Source: G963667675 sp964291545 (GTDB lineage Bacteria > Chloroflexota > Dehalococcoidia > Lucifugimonadales > UBA3495). Taken from it: a DNA stretch of 64,000 nt. Numbering within the stretch: position 1 is the first letter of the stretch; each line of letters begins with the position of its first letter. The stretch is taken from contig OZ219860.1 in the NCBI GenBank assembly GCA_964291545.2, positions 310,001 through 374,000 of the forward strand. The letters run 5' to 3'. The position numbers were made by a program, and so were the translations under genes. Positions 8,295-16,684 of this stretch are shown here, in pieces. A model generated the notes under the pieces. That model saw nothing but the letters and a program-made list of their open reading frames with translations, had not been told where the DNA came from and did not search any database.

Positions 8295-8306
8295 ATCGAA
8301 TCGCCT

Positions 8307-9014
8307 TCACCGGCCCCGCTGGTCGCCCCACAGCAGGATGTGGAGCCGGGTTGAAAACCTGAACCCCTCCCTGGCGCAAGCCTCTGCCACCCACCCGCTC
8401 CGGTCCTGAATGCTCTCTGGGGTCACACCCTCGGGCATGAGAATAATCCGCTTGCCCGGCAGCCCGTAGGCGTCCCTCAAAGCGCATACTTCGGCAACGT
8501 CATCGGGCTGGGTCACCACGAACTTGAAGAATGCGTTGGGCAGGCGGGCCAGGGCTTCCAACGCCTGCCGCTGCTCCCGCCGGTCCCTGGGATTGCCAGA
8601 CGACTCCAGCTTGGGCGAAACGTTCCACTGGTCCACGTGCCGTTGAAAGTCGGCTTGGGGCGCAATGGTGCCGTTGGTCTCCACCTCCAACTGGAAGCCG
8701 TCTCTGTTCAGGGACGCCGCCAGTGGCGCCAGTTCCTCCTGCTGCAGCAAGGGCTCGCCGCCGGTGATAATGAGGCGGCTGCACCCGAAGGCCCGGATGC
8801 GCTCTTCCACTTCATTGGCGTGTAAATTCATTACTTCCCGGCCGAAGTCGTAGTTGGCCCAGTCCCAGGTGTACTTGGTGTCGCACCAGGCGCAGGCCAG
8901 GTTGCATGTCGCCAGCCGCAGGAAAACCGACGGCGCGCCGGTGTTGGGTCCCTCGCCCTGCAGCGAATAGAACACCTCGGGCCGGCCGTTGGGATGCCTG
9001 CTGACCCGCAGCAT
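8307..9014 (-). CDS. queE: 7-carboxy-7-deazaguanine synthase
   Basis: A 235-residue radical SAM enzyme that turns 6-carboxy-tetrahydropterin into 7-carboxy-7-deazaguanine, the ring-contraction step of queuosine synthesis. The cluster motif CNLACAWC puts C37, C41 and C44 on the 4Fe-4S cluster. FYSLQGEGPNTGAPSVFLRL (residues 15-34) is the QueE N-terminal signature, and IITGGEPLL is the GGEP SAM motif. The ATG at 9014 directly abuts the queC stop at 9015-9017. It is the fourth gene of a queF-queD-queC-queE operon. Confidence 0.95.
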   Translation of the reverse strand: MLRVSRHPNGRPEVFYSLQGEGPNTGAPSVFLRLATCNLACAWCDTKYTWDWANYDFGREVMNLHANEVEERIRAFGCSRLIITGGEPLLQQEELAPLAASLNRDGFQLEVETNGTIAPQADFQRHVDQWNVSPKLESSGNPRDRREQRQALEALARLPNAFFKFVVTQPDDVAEVCALRDAYGLPGKRIILMPEGVTPESIQDRSGWVAEACAREGFRFSTRLHILLWGDQRGR

Positions 9015-9764
9015 CTAGGCCTTCGCTGTAAGCCGCTGCAGCAGCGGGTCGGGGACTCCCGCTTCCGCAAATCCCCTGGCCCGGATCACGCAGCTATCGC
9101 ACATTCCGCAGGGTATTGTTCCGCCCTGGTAGCAACTCCAGGTGAACTCCAGCGGGGCTTGGAGTTCCAGGCCCATTCTGACGATGTCGGCTTTGGACTT
9201 GTCGATGATAGGCGTTTCCAGCCGGATGGGCACGGAATACTGCGTGTACAGCTTGCTGCCGTGGGCCAGCGCCTTGGACATCTGCTGGAAATACTCGGGC
9301 CGGCAGTCGGGATAGCCGCTGTAGTCCACGGCGTTGGGGCCCAAGAAGACCTGGGCCTCCACCGACGCCGGGTCGGCCTGTTCCACCTCGATGGCGTGCA
9401 GCGCCTGGCTTTCCACCAAGGCCGCGGCCAGGGTCACGAACAGGGTGTTGCGCAGCGGCACGTAGGTAATGGGAATGCCGCCCTCTACCGGTTCTGACGC
9501 CTGGCCTTGGGGAACGGGGAAACGGTCAGGATTGGCAAGGGCCGAGTACCACGCGGCCTCTCCGAAAAACGAAATGTCCAGCAGGCGGTTTGGGATGCCC
9601 AAGGCGTCGGCGACCTCCTTGGCGCAGGCGGTCTCCTTGGCGTGGCCCTGGCCGTAGTGGAAGGTGAGGGCCGTCAAGCGGTCGGATTGGGCGTCGGCGT
9701 AGGCGGTAACGACGGTGGAGTCCAGGCCGCCGGATAGCAGGCTGACGCCGTATCGGATGGGCAA
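9015..9764 (-). CDS. queC: 7-cyano-7-deazaguanine (preQ0) synthase
   Basis: A 249-residue ATP-pyrophosphatase. The PP-loop SGGLDST is at residues 11-17, and the zinc site is C210, C218, C221 and C224 near the C-terminus (SCYQGG..CGMCDSC). It converts 7-carboxy-7-deazaguanine and ammonia to preQ0 using ATP. The length is usual, perhaps with a slightly extended middle (residues 75-95). It is tightly packed between queD (stop at 9766) and queE, so translation is probably coupled. Confidence 0.95.
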   Translation of the reverse strand: MPIRYGVSLLSGGLDSTVVTAYADAQSDRLTALTFHYGQGHAKETACAKEVADALGIPNRLLDISFFGEAAWYSALANPDRFPVPQGQASEPVEGGIPITYVPLRNTLFVTLAAALVESQALHAIEVEQADPASVEAQVFLGPNAVDYSGYPDCRPEYFQQMSKALAHGSKLYTQYSVPIRLETPIIDKSKADIVRMGLELQAPLEFTWSCYQGGTIPCGMCDSCVIRARGFAEAGVPDPLLQRLTAKA

Positions 9765-9765
9765 G

Positions 9766-10185
9766 TCAGTCCCCTTCCCTAAACTCGGCGTACTGGTTGT
9801 CCGACTCCCATAGCCTGACCTTGGCGGGCTTGATGCCGCATAGGGACCATGCCTGCCGGTATAGCTCCCGGCTCATCACCTCAGCCGAGGGGTTCTCGCC
9901 CTCGAACAGGTACAGCCTTCCCTCGCTTACCGGCTCCAGGCCGGCGATCAACTCCGCGTCTTCGGAATTGGCCAGGAAGGCGTGGTCCCAGTTGGAATCG
10001 ATCCAGGACTTGATGCGGCTTCTGAGCTCGGTGAAATCGAAGACCAGGCCCATTGCGTCCAACTCGGGCGCTTCCAAAAAAACCTCGGCGCGATAGGTGT
10101 GGCCGTGGGGAAAGGCGCACTTGCCCTGGTAGTCCAGCAAGCGGTGGCCGCTGTCGAAGCTGATTTCAATCCTTATCTGGTGCAT
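9766..10185 (-). CDS. queD: 6-carboxy-5,6,7,8-tetrahydropterin synthase
   Basis: A 139-residue member of the 6-pyruvoyl-tetrahydropterin synthase fold. Zinc ligands H14 (SGHR), H27 and H29 (HGHT) are present, as is the catalytic C23. It makes 6-carboxy-tetrahydropterin from dihydroneopterin triphosphate, the first dedicated step to queuosine. ATG at 10185 is taken because the fold begins right there (MHQIRIEISF); it overlaps the end of queF by 20 bases. The ORF runs back to 10221, but the added residues do not fit the family. Confidence 0.93.
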   Translation of the reverse strand: MHQIRIEISFDSGHRLLDYQGKCAFPHGHTYRAEVFLEAPELDAMGLVFDFTELRSRIKSWIDSNWDHAFLANSEDAELIAGLEPVSEGRLYLFEGENPSAEVMSRELYRQAWSLCGIKPAKVRLWESDNQYAEFREGD

Positions 10186-10624
10186 GGCCGCCGCCCTGGT
10201 GTTCACCGCCGGGATATTCAACGGAAACGCAGGCGTGAATGCCGCCCCTGATCCGGTAGTCCAGGGTCACCTTCATGTACCGGGGCTGTACCGCCGCAGC
10301 CAGGTCTTTCAAAATGCGGTTGGCGGCGTGTTCCTGAACGATGCCCACGTCGCGGAAGGACATCAGGTAATACTTGAGGGACTTCAGCTCGATGCAGCTT
10401 CGGCCCGGCACGTAGGAGATCTCCAGCGTCCCGTAGTCCGGCAGTCCGGTCCAGGGGCAGAGGGCGGTGAACTCCTCCGTGTCTATGTCGACTACGGAGT
10501 CTTGCTCTGGATAATCGTATTGGAAGGTAAGCAGGCAGTCCGTGTCGATGGCGGCCTCTTCCTTGAGGACCAGCCTTTGGTCAAGGTCTTCGTAGTCTTG
10601 TTTCAGCTCTGGTATGGTAGCCAT
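10166..10624 (-). CDS. queF: NADPH-dependent preQ0 reductase
   Basis: A 152-residue type I (short) QueF, which reduces preQ0 to preQ1. C56 (CPWTGLPD) is the cysteine that attacks the nitrile, D63 is the partner acid, and ELKSLKYY at 79-86 is the QueF signature; QEHAANRI supplies the substrate-binding Glu98. ATG at 10624 follows GGGGAGG, so it is preferred over the ATG at 10675. It is the first gene of the operon; tgt, queA and queG/queH are not in the window. No clear preQ1 riboswitch was seen in the 140 bases upstream. Confidence 0.94.
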   Translation of the reverse strand: MATIPELKQDYEDLDQRLVLKEEAAIDTDCLLTFQYDYPEQDSVVDIDTEEFTALCPWTGLPDYGTLEISYVPGRSCIELKSLKYYLMSFRDVGIVQEHAANRILKDLAAAVQPRYMKVTLDYRIRGGIHACVSVEYPGGEHQGGGHAPDKD

Positions 10625-10818
10625 TGGCTGGGCCTCCCCAATCCGGTACAGCGGTTCTGAGACTATGATAGGCATCCCGCCGCGCCAGTGTCAAAGCCCG
10701 GAGGCTTGAGCAACCGCGCCTTGTCGCTCCTTGTTGCCGGCGTCGGGCGACGTTAGAATACCGGCCATGACGTTGATAAACAGCCTGGTCGGCGCGTCGT
10801 AGCAGCGGCGGAGGGTCT

Positions 10819-11754
10819 ATGAGAATCTGTTCCTTTATTCCCGGCGCAACCGAAATCGTGTACTCCCTGGGGCTGGAGGACAGCCTGTTCGGGGTGAGCC
10901 ACGAATGCGACTATCCCGTCGCCGCCCGCAGCAAGCCACAGGTGGTCCGCAGCGTCTTTGACCAAGGAGCGCAACTGAGCAGCGCCGAGATCGACCGGAC
11001 CATCTCGGAAAGAGTGGCGCAGGGACTGGGCATCTACGAAATCGACCAACAGGTATTGGAGGAAGCCGCGCCCGACCTGCTGTTGACCCAGGCGATATGC
11101 GAGGTTTGAGCCATCTCCACTCGGCAGGTTGCCGAGGCCACCGCCGGTCTTCCCAAGAAGCCTGAAATACTGTCCATCGACCCTCAGTACCTGGGAGACG
11201 TGGTAGACGCCGTCCGCCGCGTGGGGCAGGCGACGGGCGTTGCAACCCAGGCCGATTCCCTGGCGTCGCGGGTTGAAGCCCGAATCGACGCCGTCGGCCG
11301 GCTGGTCTCCCAGGCGGCGGAGCGGCCCAGGGTGCTTGGGTTGGAATGGGTGGAGCCGCTTATCTGCCCCGGGCACTGGGTGCCGGAAATGATCGAGTTG
11401 GCCGGCGGGACCAACTGCTTCGGCGACAAGGAGACCGCGTCATTCAAGCTGGAGTGGGACCAAGTCGTTGAGAGCCAACCAGAGGTTATCATCTTCATGC
11501 CCTGCGGCTACGACGTTAAGAGGACGCTGCAGGACGTGCCCCTGCTGGCCGCAAAAAAGGAATGGGCTGAACTTCCGGCGGTGCGCAACGAACGGGTGTA
11601 CGTCATCGACGCCGGGGCCTACACCAGCCGGGCGGGCCCCAGGCTGGCGACGGGGCTGGAAATAATGGCGGAGATGATCCACCCGGAACTATTCTCGGGG
11701 ATGGTCCCCGAGTCCGGCGGCCTGAGGCTCTACGGGAGCTTGGTCAGGGCGTAG
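10819..11754 (+). CDS. Cobalamin-binding (BtuF-like) periplasmic protein, probable selenoprotein with in-frame TGA
   Basis: The frame is open from ATG 10819 (GGAGGGTCT upstream) to TAG at 11752, apart from one TGA at 11107-11109, codon 97. On both sides it is one continuous type III (BtuF/FecB-like) binding protein: RICSFIPGATEIVYSLGLED and HECDYP first, then VLGLEWVEPLICPGHWVPEM, MPCGYD and GLEIMAEMIHPELF. From memory of the family this position is Cys in a CxVCAVS motif, so the gene would read C94-E-V-U97. A 6-bp hairpin with loop AGGUU lies at 11120-11136. Total 311 residues if TGA is read as selenocysteine. No signal peptide is obvious. The alternative is a nonsense mutation or base-call error. 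Confidence 0.75.
11120..11136 (+). promoter_or_regulatory. Candidate bacterial SECIS hairpin
   Basis: Six perfect base pairs (CTCGGC with GCCGAG) closing a five-base loop AGGTT. It starts 10 bases after the TGA at 11107-11109. The E. coli fdhF minimal SECIS is also a 17-nt helix, begins 11 nt after its UGA and has an AGGUCU loop, so size, position and loop are alike. The fdhF bulged U is not evident here. SelB binding is inference. Confidence 0.6.
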
Positions 11755-12426
11755 CTAGTTCAGCCGCGGCCCCTGGAAGGGGTTGCGCTTGGCCACCGCC
11801 TGCTCCAGGACCTTGTTGCCCCGCTTGATCATGGGCAGCAGGCGTTCCAGGCGCCGACCTGCAGTGGGCGATTCCAAAAGCGTCTGCCTTACGTGCAGGG
11901 GTATGTCCAAGCTGGCCGCAGCGGAGTAGGAGAGGGTTACCGGGTCTCGCGGCATGGGCGCCTGGCTGGTCCATCCTCCGGCCAACGACGACAGGTTCTT
12001 CAGGTACTCGCCGTACTCCTCCCGGAACTCGGCCATCGCCTCATCAGACGTCTCGCCCGGCTCCTCTTCCAGCAACCTGATCCGGCCTTCCAGGTGGGGA
12101 GTACGCTGGGTGACCTCCTCGGTCTCGAACCTGCGCTCGCCGGCGGTGAGGATATTCATGCGGCCCTCTTCCAACTGCTCCACCTTGACCACCCGGGCGG
12201 TGGTGCCGATGTCGAAGGGTTCCGCAGGGCCGCCCGCCTCCTTGCCCGACTTGATGAGGACAACCCCAAAGGGCTGTTCCCGCTCGATGCAGTCGCCGAT
12301 CATGGCCTTGTAGCGTTCCTCGAAGATGTGCAGGGGCAGGGCCATGCCGGGAAACAGCACCGTGTTAAGGGGAAACAAGGGCAGGCTGGACAGGCCGTCG
12401 CCGGGTGTCTTGGGCTCTTCGGTCAT
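11755..12426 (-). CDS. Lon N-terminal (substrate-binding) domain protein
   Basis: A 223-residue protein made only of the LON substrate-binding domain: LPLFPLNTVLFPGMALPLHIFEERY at residues 15-40, then FGVVLIKSG and IGTTARVVKVEQLEEGRMNI. The AAA+ and peptidase domains of the Lon protease are absent. Such stand-alone proteins are widespread and their role is unclear; they may recognise misfolded proteins. ATG at 12426 is preferred since the longer frame to 12564 is made of repeat sequence. It is convergent with the selenoprotein candidate, with the two stop codons adjoining. Confidence 0.88.
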   Translation of the reverse strand: MTEEPKTPGDGLSSLPLFPLNTVLFPGMALPLHIFEERYKAMIGDCIEREQPFGVVLIKSGKEAGGPAEPFDIGTTARVVKVEQLEEGRMNILTAGERRFETEEVTQRTPHLEGRIRLLEEEPGETSDEAMAEFREEYGEYLKNLSSLAGGWTSQAPMPRDPVTLSYSAAASLDIPLHVRQTLLESPTAGRRLERLLPMIKRGNKVLEQAVAKRNPFQGPRLN

Positions 12427-12513
12427 GGTGTTTGGAGTATAGATGGTCGGTATTGGATGCACAAGGCCGAGGGTAGCTCCCGGCCTCGAGCGGGGAGTTC
12501 TACTTTGGAGGTC

Positions 12514-12612
12514 AGATTCCCGCCTCCGCGGGAATGGCGGTCGGTGAATGGGACTTCTGCTCAACCACGGCCGTACGTTCGTCCTGAGGCTCTCGAAGGG
12601 GGAACGGGCGGA
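12514..12612. repeat. Two dispersed repeats side by side
   Basis: A copy of the attcccgc/gcgggaat palindrome (12514-12540) followed by a copy of the CCGTTCG..CTGAGGCTCTCGAAGGGGG family (12571-12612). Together they fill most of the 193-base spacer between the Lon-N gene and the 160-residue hypothetical gene. No promoter for the Lon-N gene was confidently identified. Confidence 0.65.
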
Positions 12613-12619
12613 CGGGGCC

Positions 12620-13102
12620 TTACGCCGCCCCCTCCGGGTTGACGAACCGCCAGCTTGGCAGGTCTACCCGCCACTTGCCGTCTTCCAACAGCATCGGCAG
12701 AATCAGGCCGTTGAGCAGCCGGCGGCCGGAGGTGCGCTCGGGGATCCCCGACGCCCCGAAGGGGAGAAAGGCGAAGGCATGCTCGTCGTCCAGGTAACTG
12801 GTGGGCGACACGCCCAGGTCAGTCAGGTCTTCCAACGGCCACAGCCGCAGCACCGTGTTGCGGAAGTCCTCCATCATGGACGCCCGCATGGGATGCGTCT
12901 CGTCGTAACCGGCCCGGTAGGCGACCTGCATGTCGACGTCGTTGCGGGTGGCCCAGACGCCCATGCGCATGCCCCGGGTCTCCTTGGACAGCATCGACCA
13001 CGCCAGGCCCATGTCCCCGTCGCGGATGGCCTCGGCGAATGCGCCGGCCCGGTGGCCGCATTCGTCGGGGTACCTGCTCCGTTGTTCACCTGGAATGCTC
13101 AT
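12620..13102 (-). CDS. Conserved-looking hypothetical protein, 160 aa
   Basis: A 160-residue soluble protein with no signal peptide or membrane segment. Its sequence (FAEAIRDGDMGLAWSMLSKETRG near residues 22-44, later LLEDGKWRVDLPSWRF at the C-terminus) resembles NTF2/SnoaL-like or DUF4878-type alpha+beta proteins, in which a helical N-terminus is followed by a curved sheet. That comparison is only by pattern. ATG at 13102 has CAGGAG upstream. It follows the gamma-glutamyltransferase stop by 17 bases, so it is the last gene of that operon. Confidence 0.65.
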   Translation of the reverse strand: MSIPGEQRSRYPDECGHRAGAFAEAIRDGDMGLAWSMLSKETRGMRMGVWATRNDVDMQVAYRAGYDETHPMRASMMEDFRNTVLRLWPLEDLTDLGVSPTSYLDDEHAFAFLPFGASGIPERTSGRRLLNGLILPMLLEDGKWRVDLPSWRFVNPEGAA

Positions 13103-13119
13103 GCGCCCGCGCTCCTGGT

Positions 13120-14841
13120 TTACCAGCCGATAGCGTAGCCGTCCCGCCGGGGGTCCGCCGCGCCGGACAGCGCGCCGGTGGCCGGATCGACTTGGATCAT
13201 AACTTCGCAGCCGCTGGCCGCCCAGGGCCCGATGATTTCCAGCCGGTGGCCCTTGCCCGCCAGCCCGGAGCGCACCTGTTTGTCGTAGCGGCCTTCCAGG
13301 TACAGCAGGTCGTCGCCATCGTGGGGAATGGTGGACTCGGTGGAGCCGTGGGTGTTGCGCCAGCGGGGCGCTTCCACTGCCTCGGCCACGGTCATGCCGA
13401 AGTCCAGCACGTGGGTGATCACTTGCAGGTTGGTCTGCACCTGGGTGTCGGCGCCAGGCGTGCCGCAGGCCAGCACCGGTCGCCGGGCATCGCCGTTGGC
13501 GGCCCCGCCGTCCCTGAAGACCATCACCGGATTCATGGTGTGGCGCACCCGCTTGCCCGGCTGCAGGCAGTCCACGTGATTTGGGTCCAGGTGCCAGTAG
13601 GTCATGCGGTTATTGAGCAGGATTCCGGTATCCCCCGCCACTACGCCGGAGCCCCAGCCGCTTTGCAGGCTCTGAAGCTGGCATACGGCGTTGCCCCAAC
13701 GGTCGACCACCACGAAACAGGTCGTGTCTTCTTCGGGACTGACGGCGGCTGTGACGTCCCGACGTCCGGGTTGCCAACTCCGCGGGTTGCCTGCCGGAAC
13801 GTTGGTTGAAGCCCGGCTGGGGTCGATGAGTCCGGCCCGCTCTTTGGCGTACTCCTTGGAGACCAGCCCTTCGATTGGGACGTCCACGAAGCGGGGGTCG
13901 GCGACGTAGGCCTCCCGGTCGGCGAAGGCCAGCTTCTTGGCTTCCACCATGAGGTGGATGCTTTCGGCGGTGTTGCAGCCCAGGGACTGCAGGTCGAACT
14001 GCTCCACCAGGCTTAACTCCTGCAGCAGCACGTGGCCGCTGGAGTTGGGCGGCGCTTCGTAGACGGTGTAGCCGCGGTACCCGGTGTAAATCGGTCCCTG
14101 CCACTGGGCCCGGCAATCGGCCAGGTCTTGCAGGCTCATCAGGCCGCCCTGGTCTTGTATGAACTTCACCAACGCTTGTCCGACGTCACCTCCGTAGAAG
14201 ACGTCCCGTCCGCCGGCAACGATGGCCTGAAAGGTCCTCGCCAGGTCCTTCTGGTACAGGGCCTGCCCGGCCTGCAGGGGCTTGCCATCCCTGGTGAAGA
14301 TTGCCCTGGAAGTGGGGAACCGGCCCAGCGACGGTTCGTCCGCTATGGCCTGGGCCAACACGTGGCTGACCGGAAAGCCGTTTTCCGCCAGGTCGATGGC
14401 AGCGGCCATGTCCTGGGACAAGGACAGTCTCCCGTATCTTTCATGGACGGCCAGACAGGCGTCCAGCAGGCCGGGGGTCGATGCCGAGAGGACTCCCTTC
14501 ATGGGGATGCCCTTGGACTGAAACCGGCCCGGGTCCGCGGCGTAGGGAGATGCGCCGGTGCCGTTGCAGACCTCCAGGCGGTCGCCATCCCGTTGGTAGA
14601 CCATGATGAAACCGTCGCCGCCTATTCCCGACATCAGGGGCTCCACCACGTTCAGCGCGGCCGCGGTGGCGATGGCGGCGTCCACGGCGTTGCCGCCCTG
14701 CTGCAGTATGGCGATGCCGGCCTGGGAGGCCAGGGGATGGGCGGAGCACACCATGCCCCTGCTGCCCATGACCACTGGCCGGTGGGCCTCGAAGTTAATG
14801 CCGTGGGGCGTTGATGCCACGGGGACTCCTTGGGGGTTCAT
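13120..14841 (-). CDS. Gamma-glutamyltransferase family protein
   Basis: A 573-residue Ntn-hydrolase. MVCSAHPLASQAGIAILQQGGNAVDAAIATA is the N-terminal signature, and EEDTTCFVVVD marks the autoprocessing Thr, where most family members have TTHF or TSHF; here Cys stands for His. The later GSGVVAGDTGILLNN and LACGTPGAD blocks agree. It would cleave gamma-glutamyl bonds (glutathione-type substrates) or act as an acylase. No signal peptide is evident, so a cytoplasmic site is possible. ATG at 14841 is 13 bases after the ThDP-enzyme stop, so the two genes form an operon. Confidence 0.88.
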   Translation of the reverse strand: MNPQGVPVASTPHGINFEAHRPVVMGSRGMVCSAHPLASQAGIAILQQGGNAVDAAIATAAALNVVEPLMSGIGGDGFIMVYQRDGDRLEVCNGTGASPYAADPGRFQSKGIPMKGVLSASTPGLLDACLAVHERYGRLSLSQDMAAAIDLAENGFPVSHVLAQAIADEPSLGRFPTSRAIFTRDGKPLQAGQALYQKDLARTFQAIVAGGRDVFYGGDVGQALVKFIQDQGGLMSLQDLADCRAQWQGPIYTGYRGYTVYEAPPNSSGHVLLQELSLVEQFDLQSLGCNTAESIHLMVEAKKLAFADREAYVADPRFVDVPIEGLVSKEYAKERAGLIDPSRASTNVPAGNPRSWQPGRRDVTAAVSPEEDTTCFVVVDRWGNAVCQLQSLQSGWGSGVVAGDTGILLNNRMTYWHLDPNHVDCLQPGKRVRHTMNPVMVFRDGGAANGDARRPVLACGTPGADTQVQTNLQVITHVLDFGMTVAEAVEAPRWRNTHGSTESTIPHDGDDLLYLEGRYDKQVRSGLAGKGHRLEIIGPWAASGCEVMIQVDPATGALSGAADPRRDGYAIGW

Positions 14842-14854
14842 GCGCCGGGCCCGC

Positions 14855-16531
14855 CTAGGGCTGGCCGGCCTTCTTCCGGTCAATCACGCCTTGGGCGCGA
14901 GGGCTTATGGCCTGTTGTATCGCCACGTTCAACACCGCCGGCCGCCCGGCGCCCAACGCTCGCTCTAAGGCGGGGGCCAGGTCTTCGGGATTTTCCACCA
15001 GTTCGGCGTAGCATCCCAGCCCCTGGGCCATCAGGTCGTAACGGCTGAGCAGCAGGTCGGTGGCCACGGTGCGGCCGTAAAGGCCCAACTGTATGTGCCG
15101 GTCGATTCCCCAGGCGGAGTCGTTGCCCACCACCAACACGATGTCCAGGTTGTGACGTACTGCGGTGTCCAACTCCATTCCGTTGAATCCGAAAGCGCCG
15201 TCGCCTACGCAGGCGATCACACGGGAGTCGGGCCGGGCCAGCTTGGCCGCCATTGCCGTGGGCAGAGCTGTGCCCAGCATCCCCAGGGTCGGCAAATAGT
15301 ACCACCGGGAGGGAAGCCGGGCCGGCATAAAGGAACGCCCGAAGTGGCAGAAGTCCCCGCCGTCGTAGACTATTGTATCCTCGGGGCCCAGCAACGGCTC
15401 TATAGTCTTGTGAACGTACATGGCGTGCATCGGCTGCTCGGGCTTGTTCAGCCCCGCAGTCCATTCTTCCTGGGCCTGCTGCACTCCACGCAGTTCCTCC
15501 ACCCACGGCAGTTCTTGCCAAGAATAGGCTGCCGCCTGGTCGGCGAGTTGCTCCAAGACAGCGCCGACGTCGCCGGTGATTCCCACCGCGACGCCCCGGT
15601 TGCGGCCGATTTCCTCGGCCGCGGGGTCTACCTGGATGATCTTGGCGTCGGCGGCGACGTTGGGCGGCCGGCAAAATCCTATGGTGTAATCCTGCTTTCG
15701 TCCCAGGAAGAGGACAAGGTCGGCGTCGGGCAGCCTCTTGGCGACCCAGTTCAGGCCTCTCTCGAAGAACCCGAAGCACAGCGGATGCTGGTCGGAAATC
15801 AGCCCCCTGGACAGGCCCTCGGTCAACACCGGCAGCCGCGTGGTCTCCACGAACCGGCGCAGGGCATTGCCCGGCAGGCCGTAAGATGCGCTGTCCCCGG
15901 CTATGACCATGGGACGCTTGGCCTGGCGCAGCAGGTCGATAGTCCGGCGCACCAGCTCCGGCTGGGCCGGCGCCGCTGCGGGAGGCCGGTATTCCTGCGG
16001 CTTATAGAACACCACGGCGTCCTCGTCCACCTCCTGCTCCTGCACGTCGGTGGGAATGGTCAGGTGCACCGGCCCCCGGCGGCCGCTGAAGGCTAGCCGG
16101 ACGGCGCGGGCGATGTGGTCGGGTATCCGCCGGGCGTCGTGGACCATAAACGACCCCTTGGTGATGGGGGCTGCCATGCCAACCTGGTCCAGTTCCTGCA
16201 TCGCTCCCCTGCCCATCTCCGCCAGGTCGGCGCAGCCGGCAATGGAGAGCAGGGGCGCTTCGCTGTGCAGCGCGTTGGCCAGCCCCGGAATGGCGTTGGC
16301 GAAGCCGGGGCTGGTGTACATGCAGACGCCCAACTGCCCCGTCGTTCGGCTCCACCCGTCGGCCATGTGCACCGCCGCCTGCTCGTGGCGGGTATCGACG
16401 AAGTGGAAGTCCATGTCCACCATGGCGTCCATGGCCGGCAGAATGTGGTCTCCGGCCAAAGTGAACACGTTGGTGATGCCCTCCAATTTCAGGGCCTTGC
16501 CGATCAGGTGGCTTCCGGTAACTCGAGCCAT
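14855..16531 (-). CDS. Thiamine diphosphate-dependent decarboxylase/acetolactate synthase-like enzyme
   Basis: A 558-residue three-domain ThDP enzyme. E50 (RHEQAA) is the catalytic glutamate of the pyrimidine domain, and GDG at 443-445 with N470 (GNDSAW) is the ThDP-magnesium motif. The overall pattern (LAGDHILPAMDAM, SPGFANAIPGLANA) is closest to acetolactate synthase, oxalyl-CoA decarboxylase and 2-hydroxyacyl-CoA lyase; the exact reaction is uncertain. There is no regulatory subunit beside it, which argues against a biosynthetic acetolactate synthase. ATG at 16531 is preceded by GGAGGGAAAAC. The next gene is the gamma-glutamyltransferase. Confidence 0.87.
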   Translation of the reverse strand: MARVTGSHLIGKALKLEGITNVFTLAGDHILPAMDAMVDMDFHFVDTRHEQAAVHMADGWSRTTGQLGVCMYTSPGFANAIPGLANALHSEAPLLSIAGCADLAEMGRGAMQELDQVGMAAPITKGSFMVHDARRIPDHIARAVRLAFSGRRGPVHLTIPTDVQEQEVDEDAVVFYKPQEYRPPAAAPAQPELVRRTIDLLRQAKRPMVIAGDSASYGLPGNALRRFVETTRLPVLTEGLSRGLISDQHPLCFGFFERGLNWVAKRLPDADLVLFLGRKQDYTIGFCRPPNVAADAKIIQVDPAAEEIGRNRGVAVGITGDVGAVLEQLADQAAAYSWQELPWVEELRGVQQAQEEWTAGLNKPEQPMHAMYVHKTIEPLLGPEDTIVYDGGDFCHFGRSFMPARLPSRWYYLPTLGMLGTALPTAMAAKLARPDSRVIACVGDGAFGFNGMELDTAVRHNLDIVLVVGNDSAWGIDRHIQLGLYGRTVATDLLLSRYDLMAQGLGCYAELVENPEDLAPALERALGAGRPAVLNVAIQQAISPRAQGVIDRKKAGQP

Positions 16532-16623
16532 GTTTTCCCTCCGCGGGCGATTTAGCGGCCCGAGGGCCGCCGGGAACTTGTGCCGGCGCCTGAATTTGGC
16601 AATTGGCCCAGGCCCGGAAATGG

Positions 16624-16649
16624 TTGAGGCCCCGGTACCGGGGCCTCAA
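16624..16649. terminator. 26-base perfect palindrome, terminator-like
   Basis: ttgaggccccggt and its exact complement accggggcctcaa, giving an 11-bp stem with a GTAC tetraloop. No T-run follows on either strand. It lies between the HesB-like stop (16685) and the ThDP-enzyme start (16531), so it may end or attenuate transcription from the HesB-like gene. Its perfect symmetry also fits a dimeric protein-binding site. Confidence 0.5.
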
Positions 16650-16684
16650 TGACAGTCACATCGTATATGTGGCGCGGTAGTGGG

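Noticed and set aside
10625..10818. Riboswitch for queF or for the cobalamin-binding gene
   Set aside because: No B12 box or preQ1 aptamer-like pattern was recognised in this short spacer.
10819..11109. Two separate genes, 96 and 185 residues, instead of one
   Set aside because: The parts together form one binding-protein domain and neither alone has a full fold; no ribosome binding site was noticed for a second start at 11200.
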